Origin: an uncultured Oscillospiraceae bacterium | GTDB lineage: Bacteria > Bacillota > Clostridia > Oscillospirales > Oscillospiraceae | DNA: 39,782 nt | Assembly: GCA_947625945.1 (NCBI GenBank) | Contig: CANQQI010000006.1 | Coordinates: 1-39,782, forward strand | Direction of reading: 5' to 3' | Part shown: in pieces, positions 1-8,715 of the stretch | How positions within the stretch are numbered: position 1 is the first letter of the stretch | Layout: every line of letters starts with the position of its first letter | Position numbers and translations under genes: made by a program | Notes under the pieces: model-generated | The model's database searches: none | What the model was told of the DNA's origin: nothing | Seen by the model: only the letters and a program-made list of their open reading frames with translations

Positions 1-3
1 GAT

Positions 4-58
4 GGCTCAAGTATTCGTTAGCATAAGTGGCTCAAATATTGGCTAGCACTTGGCTCAA
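4..58. repeat. Three short imperfect direct repeats (TGGCTCAA-A/T-TATT-type units, spacing about 25 and 23 bp); possible transposon-end repeats
   Basis: ggctcaa occurs at 4-10, 29-35 and 52-58; the first two units share ggctcaa(g/a)tatt...tagca. Confidence 0.4.
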
Positions 59-247
59 TTTTTTATTGACATTTACATCCCATGCCTTTATCGAAATATG
101 CCAAAATCCCTTGTTTTCATAAAGCCTCCCGTAATTTTCAAAAAGCTTTCGGCTTTAGAGCCGGGAAAGTTGGCAGGTTTTCGGACAGGGAAAGCGCGGA
201 CGACCATGGCATCGTCCGCGCTCTCGCTGTCGGCTGCAAACGGGAAT

Positions 248-1144
248 TTAATAACCGCCTTGAATCTTTTCCAGCAGAAGATCGTCAATTTTCTGCTCCA
301 GCCGCCGGATCTTTGGCACAAAGATTCTGCCGCAATCACCACAGGCAAGCAATCCGGCATAACGGTGCGAGGCGGTATTGCCATGATAGGGCTTGGCATT
401 GACTTTCAGCAGCGTTTGCACCTGTTCCCATTCCTCCCGCTCCACGATCACCGGATAGAAGTTTTCATGACGGTACTGCTCGTCCTTCGGCACCGAGGTG
501 ACGGTTCGCCCATGGGTTTCCGTCCGATGGTTCACCAGTAGGCCCGTATAGCTTTCCTCCGTCAGTATGTTCTTCACACTTTGGTATGTCCAGCGGTACA
601 CTTTTCCGTCAGCCTTGCCGCACCGTTCATCATTGAGCTGCCGGGGTGTTCTCCTCTCCATGGCATTGAGCCTGCGGGTTATTTCCTTCTGCCCCATCCC
701 CATACCGTAGTAGGAGTAAATCATCTGCACCGTCACCGATGCTTCCGGGTGGAGCCGGATACGGCCGGTTCCGCGGTCTTTCCAGTAGCCGAAGGGCGGT
801 TTCACGACCAGCCCTTCTTTTTGCTTTTCACGGTAACCGTGGCGGATCTTGTTGCCGATATCCCTGGCATAGTAATCGTTCATGAGCTGCCGGATACCGA
901 TGATCAGGTCATCCCTATCATCCATAGTGTTCAGCCCCTCCGTGGCAGAAATAACCGACACGCCGCATTGCCGAAGGTAATCGACGAACAGGGCGGTCTG
1001 CATCCGATGCCGCCCCAGCCGGGACAGGTCTTTCACGATGACCGCGTCGATCAGTCCGGCATCCAGCGCGGACTTTAAACAGGAGGCGATCCCCAATGCT
1101 GAATGAAACGCGGGAATTTTCAGACTACACGACCCCTGTGACAT
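248..1144 (-). pseudogene. Large serine recombinase remnant (resolvase/recombinase/zinc-ribbon family), truncated
   Basis: Contains IDAVIVKDLSRLGR, the recombinase domain (GYREKQKEGLVVKPPFGYWKD) and LLACGDCGRIFVPK zinc-ribbon start. Lacks the N-terminal Y-x-R-V-S catalytic segment; the zinc ribbon jumps directly to LEQKIDDLLLEKI, indicating an internal deletion. Confidence 0.75.
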
Positions 1145-1614
1145 ATACAGCCAAAGCGAAAGCGGATACCACCTACCTGCGCCATTTCACGCTGGATTTC
1201 TTCACCAGCTTCGATGGGCTAAACCGGGTACTGACCATCCTTGCCAGAGGATACCTGTTCCAAGATGAAAAGCCGGATGTTGACCGGGCGAAGCGAGCGC
1301 TTCTCGCTTGGAGCAGCATCCCGGAAAGCAAAAAAGCCACCCCAAAGAAGGGGTGGCAATATCGGACGGATTTCCGGGAGCTGCATGGTCCGTTCCCGGA
1401 GCTGGTGGACCAGAACGGCAAAGGCTGGCTTTACCGCCATGCCCATGGGGTGGAGAAATTCATTTGGAGGTGTACCTATGCAGCACTATATCAATGCCTT
1501 GCAAGACTACTGCCAGCAGAATCCACTAAACCACGGAAGCGCCGAATCCGTCATGGAGTTTCTATACTGGCACTATGCGGAATTCAATCCCATTGTCAAT
1601 CAGAAAATTCGTGA
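1096..1614 (+). CDS. Hypothetical protein; C-terminus overlaps the next gene out of frame, possibly degraded
   Basis: ORF from 1096; continuous with the recombinase junction near 1085; overlaps the better-supported ORF at 1478 by about 137 nt. Confidence 0.35.
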   Translation: MLNETREFSDYTTPVTYTAKAKADTTYLRHFTLDFFTSFDGLNRVLTILARGYLFQDEKPDVDRAKRALLAWSSIPESKKATPKKGWQYRTDFRELHGPFPELVDQNGKGWLYRHAHGVEKFIWRCTYAALYQCLARLLPAESTKPRKRRIRHGVSILALCGIQSHCQSENS

Positions 1615-1786
1615 TGGCTTTACTCAAATCCGTCAGCAGTATTCACACCTGTCCATGGAGGAGTTCGACCCCATTTTCACAACCGTCAGTGGCCTCTGCG
1701 TGGAGCATGAGCGCCTTGCCTTTCTGGAGGGCCTCCGCCTGGGGATGACGCTGATGATGGAACTGGCAGAGAAAAAATCCGCTTGA
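1478..1786 (+). CDS. Small DUF6809-like hypothetical protein (102 aa, MQHYINALQDYCQQ...)
   Basis: ATG at 1478 preceded by ggagg at 1467-1471; in-frame stop at 1784-1786; part of ORF 1241..1786. Confidence 0.6.
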   Translation: MQHYINALQDYCQQNPLNHGSAESVMEFLYWHYAEFNPIVNQKIRDGFTQIRQQYSHLSMEEFDPIFTTVSGLCVEHERLAFLEGLRLGMTLMMELAEKKSA

Positions 1787-1809
1787 GCAGCGCGTCGGGC
1801 TGACCTTGA

Positions 1810-3003
1810 TCAGCGGTTAAAATATTTCTTCCGATATGCAAACGGCGTCATATGGAAGTGCTTTTGAAATACATTTTGGAAGTGAGACTGGCTGGAAAAG
1901 CAGAGATAGGTGCTGATCTCAGCCAGAGACTTATCGGTATATTTCAGCAGCGACTTCGCCTCCCGGAGGCGGCAGTCCATGATGTACGCGCCGATGCTCA
2001 TGCCCAGCTCCTCCCGGAATTTTTTGAACAGGTAGGCCCGGCTTTTCCCGGAAAAGGAAACCACGTTCGCGGCGCTGATCGGCTCATTGATATGGGTGGC
2101 GATAAACTGCATACAGGAGAATACCTCCTTGGATATTCCATCCGGTTTTCTTTGCTGGGCCACTCGCCGCGCAAAGTCTATAGGCATATTGTATTGCAGA
2201 TTCTTCACCGCTTCCTCTGTCTGCAGCTTTTCACACTCTTGAATGTAAGTGTCGATGAGCTGATAGGTTTCCTCAATATCCATACCGCCGGGAATGGCGG
2301 CGAATTTCCCAACCATGGTAATCAAACCGATAAACAGGTTTTTGGCCTGCCGGAGCGGCGTTTCCGCCAGCTTCCCCTCCCGTGTATTGGCGGTGTTGGC
2401 CGCCGCCAGAAGGAATGCGTTCAGCTTGTCGGGTTCGCCACTTCGAATCAATTCCAGCATCTGCTGTTCAAAAAAGTAAGTTCCATGCTTCACGCCTTCT
2501 TCCCGTGCCTCAAAAAAGCTCTGGGAATGATGCTGTGCGACGATCGCTTGATATTCCGTATTGGTCAATCCAAATGTCTGCCCCAGCCCCAGCTTTCTGC
2601 CCGTCAAAGTAAAATGCAGGTACAGCAAAAGGTTCAGAAATTGATTGTAGGTATATTGGGAGATCCCGCCCAGAAATGACGCAATTTCTCCGTAGCGCTC
2701 CGGAGGAATTGCGTTTTTGCTCATGTAGGAGCGGATAAACCCATCGGTAACAGGCGTGGAATAGGCAGGGCCCAAAACAAGGCCGTGCAGCCCATCTTTG
2801 CATTGCACATAACCATAGTAGCCCGTATCCGATGAGACATAGACAGCGGGGCTTCCCATTTCCATCAGCTTTGGCAAAACAAATGGGTAGGGGTCTCCCT
2901 CCTCATAGCAGCCGGAGGAGCAAAGAAAGCTCTTTCCCGCATACGCGGCAATCGGCAGATAGTGCGCGGCATAGAACATCTCGCAATAGGCAGAATAGTC
3001 CAC
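1810..3003 (-). CDS. AraC family transcriptional regulator (AraC-1)
   Basis: C-terminal double HTH: ISAANVVSFSGKSRAYLFKKFREELGMSIGAYIMDCRLREAKSLLKYTDKSLAEISTYLCFSSQSHFQNVFQKHFHMTPFAYRKKY. Confidence 0.9.
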   Translation of the reverse strand: MDYSAYCEMFYAAHYLPIAAYAGKSFLCSSGCYEEGDPYPFVLPKLMEMGSPAVYVSSDTGYYGYVQCKDGLHGLVLGPAYSTPVTDGFIRSYMSKNAIPPERYGEIASFLGGISQYTYNQFLNLLLYLHFTLTGRKLGLGQTFGLTNTEYQAIVAQHHSQSFFEAREEGVKHGTYFFEQQMLELIRSGEPDKLNAFLLAAANTANTREGKLAETPLRQAKNLFIGLITMVGKFAAIPGGMDIEETYQLIDTYIQECEKLQTEEAVKNLQYNMPIDFARRVAQQRKPDGISKEVFSCMQFIATHINEPISAANVVSFSGKSRAYLFKKFREELGMSIGAYIMDCRLREAKSLLKYTDKSLAEISTYLCFSSQSHFQNVFQKHFHMTPFAYRKKYFNR

Positions 3004-3023
3004 GTTTTTTCACCCCGAATACA

Positions 3024-3052
3024 AATATATAATATTATAGCCTTTCATGCAA
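3024..3052 (-). promoter_or_regulatory. Putative sigma-A promoter for AraC-1: TTGCAT-N17-TATATT
   Basis: Minus-strand -35 at 3047-3052 and -10 at 3024-3029. Confidence 0.45.
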
Positions 3053-3079
3053 TACATTTCAAGAACTGTCCGCTATAAT
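3047..3079 (+). promoter_or_regulatory. Putative activator-dependent promoter of module A: ATGCAA-N21-TATAAT
   Basis: TATAAT at 3074-3079, no recognisable -35 at 17 bp; same layout found upstream of the module B symporter. Confidence 0.45.
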
Positions 3080-3108
3080 ATAGTCAAAAAGGACAGTGCG
3101 GTGATAAA

Positions 3109-5445
3109 ATGACATTGGATTTTTGTAAAAACTGGACATTTCGGAAAGAAGGCGGAGCGCCTGTGCCCGTTGACCTGCCCCATGATGCCATGCTGCTGGA
3201 AAAGCGGGACGGTGGATGCGGGAACGGCGTCAATTCCGGATACTTCCCAGGTGGCAAATATACTTACGAAAAGACTTTCGCGCTGGACGCTGCCATGCTC
3301 GGAAAATCCGTGGCGCTGCACTTTGAGGGCGTCTACCAAAACTGCAAGATCTACGCAAACGGAAAGTTCGCCGGCTCCCATCGGTATGGATTTACCGCCT
3401 TTGAGGTAGACATTTCCGACTTCGTGCAATCGGGAAAAAACACCGTTCAGGTGGAAGTGGACAACTCTCTGGAGCCCAACTGCCGCTGGTATTCCGGCTC
3501 CGGCATTTATCGCCCGGTGCGGCTAATCCTTCGGGAGCAAAACCACATTTCGCGAATCCATCTGGAGACGGTTCAGATTTACCCGGCGAAAATAAGGGTG
3601 GACGTGCGGACCACACAGGAAAGCAGCGTCACCGTAGCGGTCTACGAGGAAAAGAGGCTGGTAGCCAGCGGGAAGCCCGGCGTTTTGGAGGTGCCGGCGG
3701 CCAAGCTGTGGAGCGGAGAGAATCCCTTCCTTTATACGGTTCTGGTCAAAACGGATACAGACCAGCGGGTGATTCCTTTTGGTATCCGCAAGTTGGAATG
3801 GAACGCTGAAAAGGGTTTGACCGTCAACGGACAGCGTGTCCTGCTCCGGGGCGGGTGTATTCACCACGATCACGGTGTGCTGGGCGCCTGTGAGTTTCCC
3901 GACGCGGAGGAACGTCGTATCCGAATCCTGAAAGAGAACGGCTTCAACGCGGTTCGGATTGCCCACAATCCGGCATCCCAGATCACCCTGGATGTCTGTG
4001 ATAAGCTGGGGATGTATGTGCTGAACGAGACCTTCGACGGCTGGTATGTGCCCAAAACCTATCACGACTATGCCCGGTGGTTCACAGAAGATTGGAAGCA
4101 GGATATTACCGCCATGGTGGAATCTGCCCGGAACCATCCCTGTGTCATCCTGTATTCCCACGGCAACGAGGTATCCGAAACCGCGACCAAGCGGGGTGCC
4201 CAGGTCTGCCGGGAACTGACAGACTTTATCCATGGACTTGACCCGACACGGCCTGTAACCGCCGGCGTCAATGTGCTGCTGAATGTCTATGCCAACATGG
4301 GCCTGGGCGTTTACAAGGACAGGGGCGACTACAAGGCGGAACCCCTCCCAAGGAAGGGCGGCTACAAGGAGAAGAAGACCGGGTCGGCCTTTTTCAATGC
4401 CATGGCGCAAAAGCTGGGTCCCCTGATGTTCTTTATGAGCAAGGGGCGAAAGGGTGACAAGGCCTGTCTGGGAGCAGCCGCCGGCTTGGACGTTCTGGGG
4501 CTGAACTATGCCTCCTCCCGGTATGATGAGGACGTCAAAAAATACCCGAACCGGCTGATGGTGGGCAGCGAGACCATGGCCGCGGATCTCCCCTACAACT
4601 GGGAACGGGTGAAAAAGTATCCTCAGCTTCTGGGGGATTTCGTCTGGTCCGCCTGGGATTATCTAGGGGAAGCCTGCATCGGCGACTGGACGTATCATTC
4701 CTATCCGGGGCTGCCGCTGTTGGCAGGACAGGGCATGATCGACATTACAGGAAAGCCGTTGGCGTCCATGTACTTTATGCAGATCGTCTGGGGTCTGCGA
4801 AAAAAGCCTTTCATTGGCGTTCGCCCGGTGAATCACGCAAAAGAAGCCCCAAGCACCGGGGCATGGCAATTCACCAATGCCATTGACAGCTGGAGCTGGG
4901 CAGGTTATGAGGGAATAAAGGCAACGGTGGAGGTCTATGCGGACGCGGCATCTGTACGGCTGCTTTTGAACGGCAAAGAGATGGACGTCAAGGCCGTCAA
5001 AAAATACAAGGCGATTTTCAAGCTGCCTTACCAGCCGGGGACTCTGACAGCGGAAGCGTTAGACGAGCAGGGTCATGTGGTTTCCTCCCACAGCCTGACC
5101 ACCGCGGGGGATGAAACGGTTTTGACCGTAACGCCAGAGAAGAACGTACTGCGGGCAAACAATCAGGATCTTTGCTATCTGCCCATCGAATTTACGGATC
5201 GGAAAGGTCATTTGAAGCCTTCTATCGAGCAGCGGGTGGAGATCACCGTAGACGGCGCGGTGGCCCTGGCAGGCTTCGGCAGCGCTCTGTGCAAAACCGA
5301 CGAGGTCTTTGACAAGCCTTTTCACAATTCCTACCGGGGCCGGTGCCTTGCGGTGCTTCGGGCCGGAAATACCCCCGGCGAGGCAACCATTACCGTAAAG
5401 TCCAAAGGCTGCGCGCCTGTAACGATGAAAGTGGAGGTCGAATGA
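3109..5445 (+). CDS. Glycoside hydrolase family 2 protein (beta-galactosidase/beta-glucuronidase-like)
   Basis: GH2 sugar-binding, immunoglobulin-like and TIM-barrel regions; acid/base segment LYSHGNEVSE, nucleophile segment LMVGSETMAAD. Confidence 0.9.
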   Translation: MTLDFCKNWTFRKEGGAPVPVDLPHDAMLLEKRDGGCGNGVNSGYFPGGKYTYEKTFALDAAMLGKSVALHFEGVYQNCKIYANGKFAGSHRYGFTAFEVDISDFVQSGKNTVQVEVDNSLEPNCRWYSGSGIYRPVRLILREQNHISRIHLETVQIYPAKIRVDVRTTQESSVTVAVYEEKRLVASGKPGVLEVPAAKLWSGENPFLYTVLVKTDTDQRVIPFGIRKLEWNAEKGLTVNGQRVLLRGGCIHHDHGVLGACEFPDAEERRIRILKENGFNAVRIAHNPASQITLDVCDKLGMYVLNETFDGWYVPKTYHDYARWFTEDWKQDITAMVESARNHPCVILYSHGNEVSETATKRGAQVCRELTDFIHGLDPTRPVTAGVNVLLNVYANMGLGVYKDRGDYKAEPLPRKGGYKEKKTGSAFFNAMAQKLGPLMFFMSKGRKGDKACLGAAAGLDVLGLNYASSRYDEDVKKYPNRLMVGSETMAADLPYNWERVKKYPQLLGDFVWSAWDYLGEACIGDWTYHSYPGLPLLAGQGMIDITGKPLASMYFMQIVWGLRKKPFIGVRPVNHAKEAPSTGAWQFTNAIDSWSWAGYEGIKATVEVYADAASVRLLLNGKEMDVKAVKKYKAIFKLPYQPGTLTAEALDEQGHVVSSHSLTTAGDETVLTVTPEKNVLRANNQDLCYLPIEFTDRKGHLKPSIEQRVEITVDGAVALAGFGSALCKTDEVFDKPFHNSYRGRCLAVLRAGNTPGEATITVKSKGCAPVTMKVEVE

Positions 5446-5448
5446 ATC

Positions 5449-7146
5449 ATGGCAACAAAGCAAAGGAAAAAAGGCCTGCTGGCGGGCGGCTTGTTTGACA
5501 AGCCCTTTATGGACAGCAAAGCCACCACCAACTCCGTATCCACGAAGGAATGGGTGCTGGGGCACCTGATCGGCCCGCTGGGTCTGATCTTCGTGGTCAA
5601 CACCATTGCCGCGCTGGTGGAAAAATTCTTCACCCAGCAGACCGGCGCCATGTACGGCGTCGGAAATGTGGCAATGATCCAGCAGATGGGCGGCGTTTAT
5701 GAGATCGTCATGACGGTAGCAAAGGTACTGGCTGTGGGCGTTGGCCTGCTGAACGGCTGGCTGATCCAGAAAACCGAATCCCGGCAGGGCCGGATGCGTC
5801 CCTGGCATCTGATTTTCGGATTTATTTCCATCATCATTGGTTGCCTGATCTTCCTGTTCCCCGGGAATACCCTGGGGGAAGCCTACTGGTATTATTTCTT
5901 CTTCCTGCTGATCTGCTACCACACCGTAGGTTCTTCTTACTTCTACCTGTTCCGGGATACCATTTGCTCCCTGACGACCCGTGACCCGAAGGAAAAGACC
6001 CATATCCAATTCATCCGCAAAATGTCCTGGACGCTGCTCTCCGGCATTGTCATCGGTATGGTATTCAACATGGTGGTGCTTCCCCTGTGGCTGGAGAAGG
6101 ATATTATGGGCTATCCCATTCTGATGGTCACCATGTCTGTCATCGCGATCCCTCTGCTGCTTCTGGAATACTACTATACCCGTGAGCGGATCACCGAGGA
6201 CGTGGCTGTGGAGCATGAGCGGCTGGATGAGGAAAAGATCCCGCTGCGGGATCAAATGAAAGCGCTTCTTTCCAACAAGTATTTTGTGATCCTGATTTTC
6301 ATTGCCACCGTCAGCGGTATCGTAGACAACTTCAAGGGCGGCAATGTGCAGTACTTCTACATCAAGTTCCTGCTGGGCGGCGCGGAAAATCCCCTGATGT
6401 ACACCATCTATCAGGTGGTCACCGGTATCCCCCTGGGGATCGGCGCCTTTGCCATCTACCCCCTCGCGAAAAAGGTGGGTATTAAAAATCTGACGGTTGG
6501 CGGCTACGCGCTGGTGCTGATCGGCAGCATCATGGGTTGGATGTTCCCGGATCAGATAATCCCGGCCATGGTGGGCGGTTTTCTTCGGAACGTCGGCTGG
6601 CTGCCCAACGCCTATATCTTTGCGACCCTGCTGTGCTTTGCCTATGACAGTGTGGAATACAAATCCCATATGCGCTTAGAGGGCATGATGGGCGTCGCCG
6701 TCATTACGGCGATCCAGGCCCTGATCTACGCGCCCTTTGCGGGCGGCTTTGAGTCCACAATCCTGCACCTGGGCTTTGTAGATGTGGAAGGCGTCATTCC
6801 CAGCGTGGAAGTGACCAACTTCATGACCCTGTCGTTCTATCTGTTTGACGCCATTCTGGCCGCTGTGGTGGTGATCCTGCTGCCCTTCGTGGACGTGGAA
6901 AAGAAGCTGCCCGAGATCAACGCGGAGCTTCTGCGCCGCAAGAAAGAAGCGGTGCTTGCCCAAGGTGGCGTATGGGTCGAGCCGGAGGAACAGGAGCGGC
7001 TGGACGCTGAGCGCGCGGAAGCGGTACGGGAAGAAAACCGCATTGCCGACCTGAAAGTAAAATGCGCCAGAAAGGGCCTAGACTTTGACACGGAAAACGC
7101 GAAATACCTTACCAAGCAGGCGAAGAAAAACGCCAAGAAGAAATAA
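5449..7146 (+). CDS. GPH-type (glycoside-pentoside-hexuronide) MFS symporter 1
   Basis: Polytopic membrane protein with LGHLIGPLGLIFVVNTIAALVEKFF and MRPWHLIFGFISIIIGC motifs; RBS ggagg; 3 nt downstream of GH2. Confidence 0.85.
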   Translation: MATKQRKKGLLAGGLFDKPFMDSKATTNSVSTKEWVLGHLIGPLGLIFVVNTIAALVEKFFTQQTGAMYGVGNVAMIQQMGGVYEIVMTVAKVLAVGVGLLNGWLIQKTESRQGRMRPWHLIFGFISIIIGCLIFLFPGNTLGEAYWYYFFFLLICYHTVGSSYFYLFRDTICSLTTRDPKEKTHIQFIRKMSWTLLSGIVIGMVFNMVVLPLWLEKDIMGYPILMVTMSVIAIPLLLLEYYYTRERITEDVAVEHERLDEEKIPLRDQMKALLSNKYFVILIFIATVSGIVDNFKGGNVQYFYIKFLLGGAENPLMYTIYQVVTGIPLGIGAFAIYPLAKKVGIKNLTVGGYALVLIGSIMGWMFPDQIIPAMVGGFLRNVGWLPNAYIFATLLCFAYDSVEYKSHMRLEGMMGVAVITAIQALIYAPFAGGFESTILHLGFVDVEGVIPSVEVTNFMTLSFYLFDAILAAVVVILLPFVDVEKKLPEINAELLRRKKEAVLAQGGVWVEPEEQERLDAERAEAVREENRIADLKVKCARKGLDFDTENAKYLTKQAKKNAKKK

Positions 7147-7160
7147 GGCCGGTACAGCAT

Positions 7161-8705
7161 ATGAGAATATCCATTGATCGAAATTTGCCGGCCATCCCAA
7201 CAGACTTTTCCTGGCAGTTGGGCTTGGGCAATGACCACGCTTATCAGCTTCACAGGACGGATGTGTGTGCGCATATCAAGCTCGCCCATGAGGAGCTGGG
7301 AATAAAGTACATCCGCTGTCACGGTGTTCTGGATGACGATATGCTGACCTATCAGCGGATGGGTGACTGCCGAATGTTTGCCGCTGTTCCTTTTAAGAAC
7401 AAAATTGAGGAGATCAACTTCCGTCAGGTGGGCCATGTCTATGACAATCTGCTGCAATGCGGCGTGAAGCCCTTTGTAGAGATTTCCTTCATGCCCTCCG
7501 CGCTGGCAAAGGGAAGGAAACTGGGCCTTCGGTATAATCCCAATATCACCATGCCCAAATCGCTGACGGCCTGGGGCGAATACATTCAGAAGCTGATCCG
7601 TTTCCTGCTGGGCCGCTACGGTTCGGAAGAAGTGGAAAGCTGGTATTTTGAAATCTGGAACGAGCCGGATCTTAGCTGCTTCTTTGCGGGAAGTCAGAAG
7701 GACTACTTCAAGCTCTATGAAGCAACGGTTCGAGCCATTAAGGAAGTAGACCCGAACCTCCGTGTCGGTGGTCCGTCTACCAGCGCCTGCCTGTGGCTGG
7801 AGGAGTTCCTTGCGTACTGCAAGGAGCGTGATGTGCCCTGCGATTTTGTATCCACCCATCACTATCCGGGCGATGCCTTCGGTAATTTTATCAGTCTGAG
7901 AAATGTCAAGCAGATGTTTGGCGCGGCCATGGACGCGGTTCAAAACCACCGAACACTCAGCGAGGCTATGACTAAAATGTTCTTCCTGCCGGAGGACTTT
8001 ATCCGCTGGGATAAGGGAACGCTGGCGAAAATGGATGACGAAGCCAAGGCCAAGGTTGGCGACAAGCCTCTGTTCATCACAGAGTGGAACTCCATGGCGG
8101 TGTTCGGTTCCCCGGTGCATGACGAAAAATACTCGGCGGCCTTTGCGGTGAAAAGCTGCATGGATTTGAGTAACACGTTGGCGGGGTACATGTTCTGGTG
8201 CTGCTCCGATGTGTTTGAGGAACAGTTCATGCTGCCCCAGCCCTTTGTGGGCAGCTTTGGCATTGTGTCCAATGACGGGATTCCAAAGCCCAATTTCTGG
8301 GGGTTCAAGCTGCTGTCCCAACTGTATCCGAAACGGCTGAAGCTCCCCATGCGGACCAATGAACCGGTGGAATACGCGGCATTTGTGGACGGTGATAAGA
8401 CACAGATCTTAATTTTCGCGCAGGATCAAGACTACCACAAGAATGAAACACACGGTATCACCATTGAAGTGAACTGTGAAGCGAAGAAAGCTACCGTGCA
8501 GCGCATTGACGATACCCATTGCAATCCCAAGGCGGAGTGGATAAAACTGGGCAGCCCGGATCATTTGACGAGGGCCCAGGTGGAGCAGATCAAGGAAAAG
8601 ACCCGCTTACAGGCAGAACCGCTGCCCTTTACAACAGATCGTGGAGTAACGAAACTCTCCGTGCGGCTTCATACCAATGATGTAGTTTTGATTACACTGA
8701 CATAG
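7161..8705 (+). CDS. Glycoside hydrolase family 39 (beta-xylosidase-like)
   Basis: FEIWNEPDL acid/base and LFITEWNS nucleophile motifs, IKYIRCHGVLDDDM N-terminal motif. Confidence 0.9.
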   Translation: MRISIDRNLPAIPTDFSWQLGLGNDHAYQLHRTDVCAHIKLAHEELGIKYIRCHGVLDDDMLTYQRMGDCRMFAAVPFKNKIEEINFRQVGHVYDNLLQCGVKPFVEISFMPSALAKGRKLGLRYNPNITMPKSLTAWGEYIQKLIRFLLGRYGSEEVESWYFEIWNEPDLSCFFAGSQKDYFKLYEATVRAIKEVDPNLRVGGPSTSACLWLEEFLAYCKERDVPCDFVSTHHYPGDAFGNFISLRNVKQMFGAAMDAVQNHRTLSEAMTKMFFLPEDFIRWDKGTLAKMDDEAKAKVGDKPLFITEWNSMAVFGSPVHDEKYSAAFAVKSCMDLSNTLAGYMFWCCSDVFEEQFMLPQPFVGSFGIVSNDGIPKPNFWGFKLLSQLYPKRLKLPMRTNEPVEYAAFVDGDKTQILIFAQDQDYHKNETHGITIEVNCEAKKATVQRIDDTHCNPKAEWIKLGSPDHLTRAQVEQIKEKTRLQAEPLPFTTDRGVTKLSVRLHTNDVVLITLT

Positions 8706-8715
8706 GAGTAACACA

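Noticed and set aside
5059-6669. 536-aa - strand ORF opposite GH2/symporter 1
   Set aside because: Antisense composition artefact spanning two real genes.
6837-8321. 494-aa - strand ORF opposite symporter 1 and GH39
   Set aside because: Antisense to genes with clear family motifs; no RBS or domain evidence.
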